Source of the DNA: Haliotis asinina
Lineage: Eukaryota; Mollusca; Gastropoda; Lepetellida; Haliotidae
Length of the DNA stretch: 64,000 bases
Assembly (NCBI RefSeq): GCF_037392515.1
Contig: NC_090283.1
Location: 35,356,249 to 35,420,248, forward strand
Direction of reading: 5' to 3'
Made by a program: the position numbers and the translations under genes. Below the pieces are notes generated by a model. That model saw only the letters and a program-made list of their open reading frames with translations, was not told where the DNA came from and did not search any database. This document shows positions 61,601 to 64,000 of this stretch, one piece after another. Position 1 is the first letter of the stretch, and every line of letters starts with the position of its first letter.

Positions 61601-63045
61601 AGCATAGAATAACGCAACTGAAGGATAATTAAAGAAAACATTTAAATCTCAGCTAGATTATGTTTATGCTCTGAACCTGTAATTTACTGTATGAAAACAG
61701 AGAAACAACTCCTATAAACTCTATATTCTTCCTTTTTCAGCCTCTCTCCCACACTGCCTGTCCATCTGTTAATGAGTATGAGTAATTAACTCATATCACA
61801 AATATGAAGATCTCAAAAATATTACTCCGTGATGAAGGTTATGGAGTTTGTGTGATTTAAATTATGGGATACTATCGGGACATGCTTTGATCATACATAA
61901 CTAAACATGCGCAAATATGAATATTTGGGAAGATAGCCTTCTTTATCTATGTGTGTGATGTATTAATCATGTGCATGAGTCACCTGGTCTTTGTTTGATG
62001 CAACCTTGTACACCTTGTCCTTACTGCCCTTAGAACCAGCAAGCTGATAATGATAATTAAATATGTACCACTGATAATGGCTGTGGCAATGGAACATTCA
62101 TCATATTTTTTACCAAATATGAACCATGTATGTATGTAACGCAGACTTTGTGCAGAGTGTACACCATGTTTACAAACCCACATTTTATTGTGTACTTTGA
62201 AATCTTGTCTGTAGCCATGGTTTCATTCATGAAAAGGAAAGTGGTGTACGACAAGGCACTAAATCCAGATCAGTAGAAAATGTTTCGTTGTTCTCTGATG
62301 TGTGATTAATGCTCAGGTTTGTCATTATTAATCACATTCGGTGACATCGTCCTCGGATTGCATTTGGGAAACAAACAAACAAAAAAACAAAAACTTCCTA
62401 AAAGCAACAAAATTACATTACATTACATTACATTACATTACATTACATTACATTACACTACATTACATTACATTACATTACCAACAAAACAAAGTCAGAA
62501 TATTTTTCAGGGTTTTATGATTAACCCTTAGTCAGACATGTATGCAGTATGACACTAGTGTGTGTACATACACAGGAGGACAGTCAGTAATTACATTAAA
62601 TGCATGTCTTTTTATTGCCACACACACTACAGGAATAGGGGAATAATGGTTGTTAAAGAAAATGTTTCTATGTTAGTGCGACAAGTCAGACATATGGTCT
62701 ACCATGAAAGGGTCTTCCTTATGTAGCATGATCTATCACTGGACTTTGTTCCACAAAGGATCCTTGTGCAGTGACTGTTGCGAGCTGGGTAAGAGCATGT
62801 ATAGAACTCAACTTTACAAGCACACTGGCATAACTTTCTGATTATTTTCTTGGTACATTGTCAGTTGGAACAAAGAACCTAAATCCATGGCTTTTTCTGT
62901 CACCTACAGTGCTTCACTCAGTATGTCCAATTGTTTTCCCTCTTAACCTTCCAGACATTCCCTGTGTCTTGGTTTGGGACTGAAAATATATCTGTCTACA
63001 TTTTGGGACCGATTTCACAAGTGTATGTGCCAGAAGTGATATTCA
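61601..63045. other. Single-copy stretch with pentanucleotide microsatellite
   Basis: No supported gene. A (CATTA)n microsatellite lies at 62411-62481. The 5' part of the 106-codon frame beginning at 62931 is not similar to LINE sequence, so the LINE homology seems to start near 63046. Confidence 0.5.
62411..62481. repeat. (CATTA)n microsatellite
   Basis: About 14 copies of the pentamer with one CACTA variant. Confidence 0.97.
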
Positions 63046-63945
63046 TGATACGCCATCAGGTTTTGAAACATTATAGACCAGTCTCAAATCTTCCATTTAT
63101 TTCCAAAGTTATAAAACAGGCTGTGCAAGATCATTTGCCTCAGTATCTTGAAGAACACCATCTCTACGATCCATACGTCTGCATATCCGCCAAGACATTC
63201 TACGGAATCTGCACTTCTTCACATGGTGAACTCATTGAAACTTGGTATTGACTTAGGAAATGCAGCATTGCTGGTGTTGCTCGATCTAAGTGCGGCCTTT
63301 GATACGGTTGACAATTCCAGATTACTTCACCCCCTCAAAAATGACTTTGGAATCGCAACTTCGTGTTTACTCTGGTTTGAGTCATATCTCTCAAACAGAA
63401 CTCAGTCTGTTCTCATGGAGGGTCAACCGTCAAATCCAGTTAATCTTACTTGTGGCGTTCCACAAGGATCCATCTGAGTAGTGACTATGCACCCTCTATA
63501 CCAAAATGCTTGGAGAAGTCATTGATCAGTATCAGCTACCTTGTCAACAATATGCTGATGACACCCAGATGTCCACAGTCTTCAAATCACAACCAGTAGA
63601 AGCAGCAGTGGCTGCTGTGTGTGTCACCTAATGCTGTGCCTGTACCAAGAGCTGGACGAATATGAACAGATTGAGACAATGAGACAGAGTGCATGGTATT
63701 TGGACCACGTTCAAGGTGTAAACAGTCTGATCTACATGGTCTACAGATTGGGAGATGTTTCATTCCACTCTCCGCAGAAGTCAGAGACTTGGGAGTCATC
63801 TTGGATTGTGAACTATCCATGTCCAAACATGTCAAGTATATTGCTAAAATCCAGACACTTTCTGTCTGTTTCAATCCAGACTCAAAACATATCTATATAA
63901 GCAAGTATTCTGTGATGAGTCATGTCAGTGATCCTGTGGACTGAG
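63046..63945 (+). pseudogene. CR1/L2-like LINE reverse transcriptase pseudogene
   Basis: The stretch encodes the central reverse-transcriptase domain of a non-LTR retrotransposon, broken across reading frames. Frame one (about 63046-63174): VLKHYRPVSNLPFISKVIK. A shift follows into 63175-63475, with PPRHSTESALLHMVNSLK, then LLVLLDLSAAFDTVDNSRLL (catalytic motif A), ESYLSNRTQSVLMEG and LTCGVPQGSI, ending in a TGA at 63476-63478. A second shift restores QYADDTQM, the catalytic YADD box (63551-63562). A third leads to VRDLGVILDCELSMSKHV near 63810. Such enzymes copy LINE RNA at nicked DNA. This copy lacks the endonuclease and 5' region and carries at least three frameshifts plus a stop, so it is dead. 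Motif wording fits the CR1/L2 (Jockey superfamily) group; the exact clade is inference. The homology fades before the window end. Confidence 0.93.
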
Positions 63946-64000
63946 CTTAGAGCTTGAAATATTCATGGAGTCATATGCAATACAAATGAACTATTATTGT

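Overview
This window looks like eukaryotic, intron- or gene-desert-type DNA from an invertebrate, most probably a marine gastropod mollusc. Haliotis (abalone) or a relative is my best guess. It rests on a tRNA-derived SINE with A and B boxes and a tail ending in ...GCGGCGTAAAAC...CTCACTCACTC, which I recall as a very common repeat of abalone sequence, and on molluscan-type LINE and mariner debris. There is no operon structure, no ribosome-binding-site context and no intact protein-coding gene that I can defend. I see no host exon with recognisable homology, no complete tRNA or rRNA gene and no CRISPR array.

The dominant content is tandem repeats. More than fifteen independent minisatellite arrays with units of about 28-58 bp, plus several microsatellites, cover roughly 20 kb, close to a third of the window. 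The main arrays lie at 8.4-9.4, 10.5-11.7, 12.5-13.6, 17.0-18.8, 24.0-24.7, 32.2-34.2, 34.8-35.6, 37.0-39.1, 40.4-41.05, 45.0-47.8, 52.0-52.35, 54.7-56.1, 57.9-58.55 and 60.0-61.6 kb. Their units are unrelated in sequence, but several arrays share an architecture: diverged edges, a homogenised centre, and higher-order or segmental duplications inside. Nearly all long open frames here (up to 915 codons on the minus strand at 44.9-47.6 kb) are by-products of stop-free repeat units and are not genes.

Transposon layer: a 5'-truncated SINE (2.95-3.08 kb); a full-length SINE (6.23-6.39 kb) with a 12-bp target duplication, inserted into a roughly 50-bp minisatellite that a second, unidentified element (5.72-6.17 kb, possible 7-bp target duplication) also interrupts; a deleted mariner element (6.56-7.12 kb) with TA target sites, a minus-strand C-terminal D34D transposase remnant whose third catalytic Asp is Asn, and unusually long fold-back arms; a frameshifted LINE reverse-transcriptase fragment on the minus strand (29.65-30.18 kb); and a CR1/L2-like LINE reverse-transcriptase pseudogene at the right edge (63.05-63.95 kb).

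The remaining single-copy spacers hold nothing I can name. Two or three of them (19.6-21.6 kb, 25.3-25.8 kb, 40.0-40.35 kb) look less decayed and are candidates for conserved regulatory sequence. That is an inference which only cross-species alignment could test. No set of genes acts together here: the window is best read as a repeat-rich intergenic or intronic landscape shaped by tandem duplication and nested transposon insertion.
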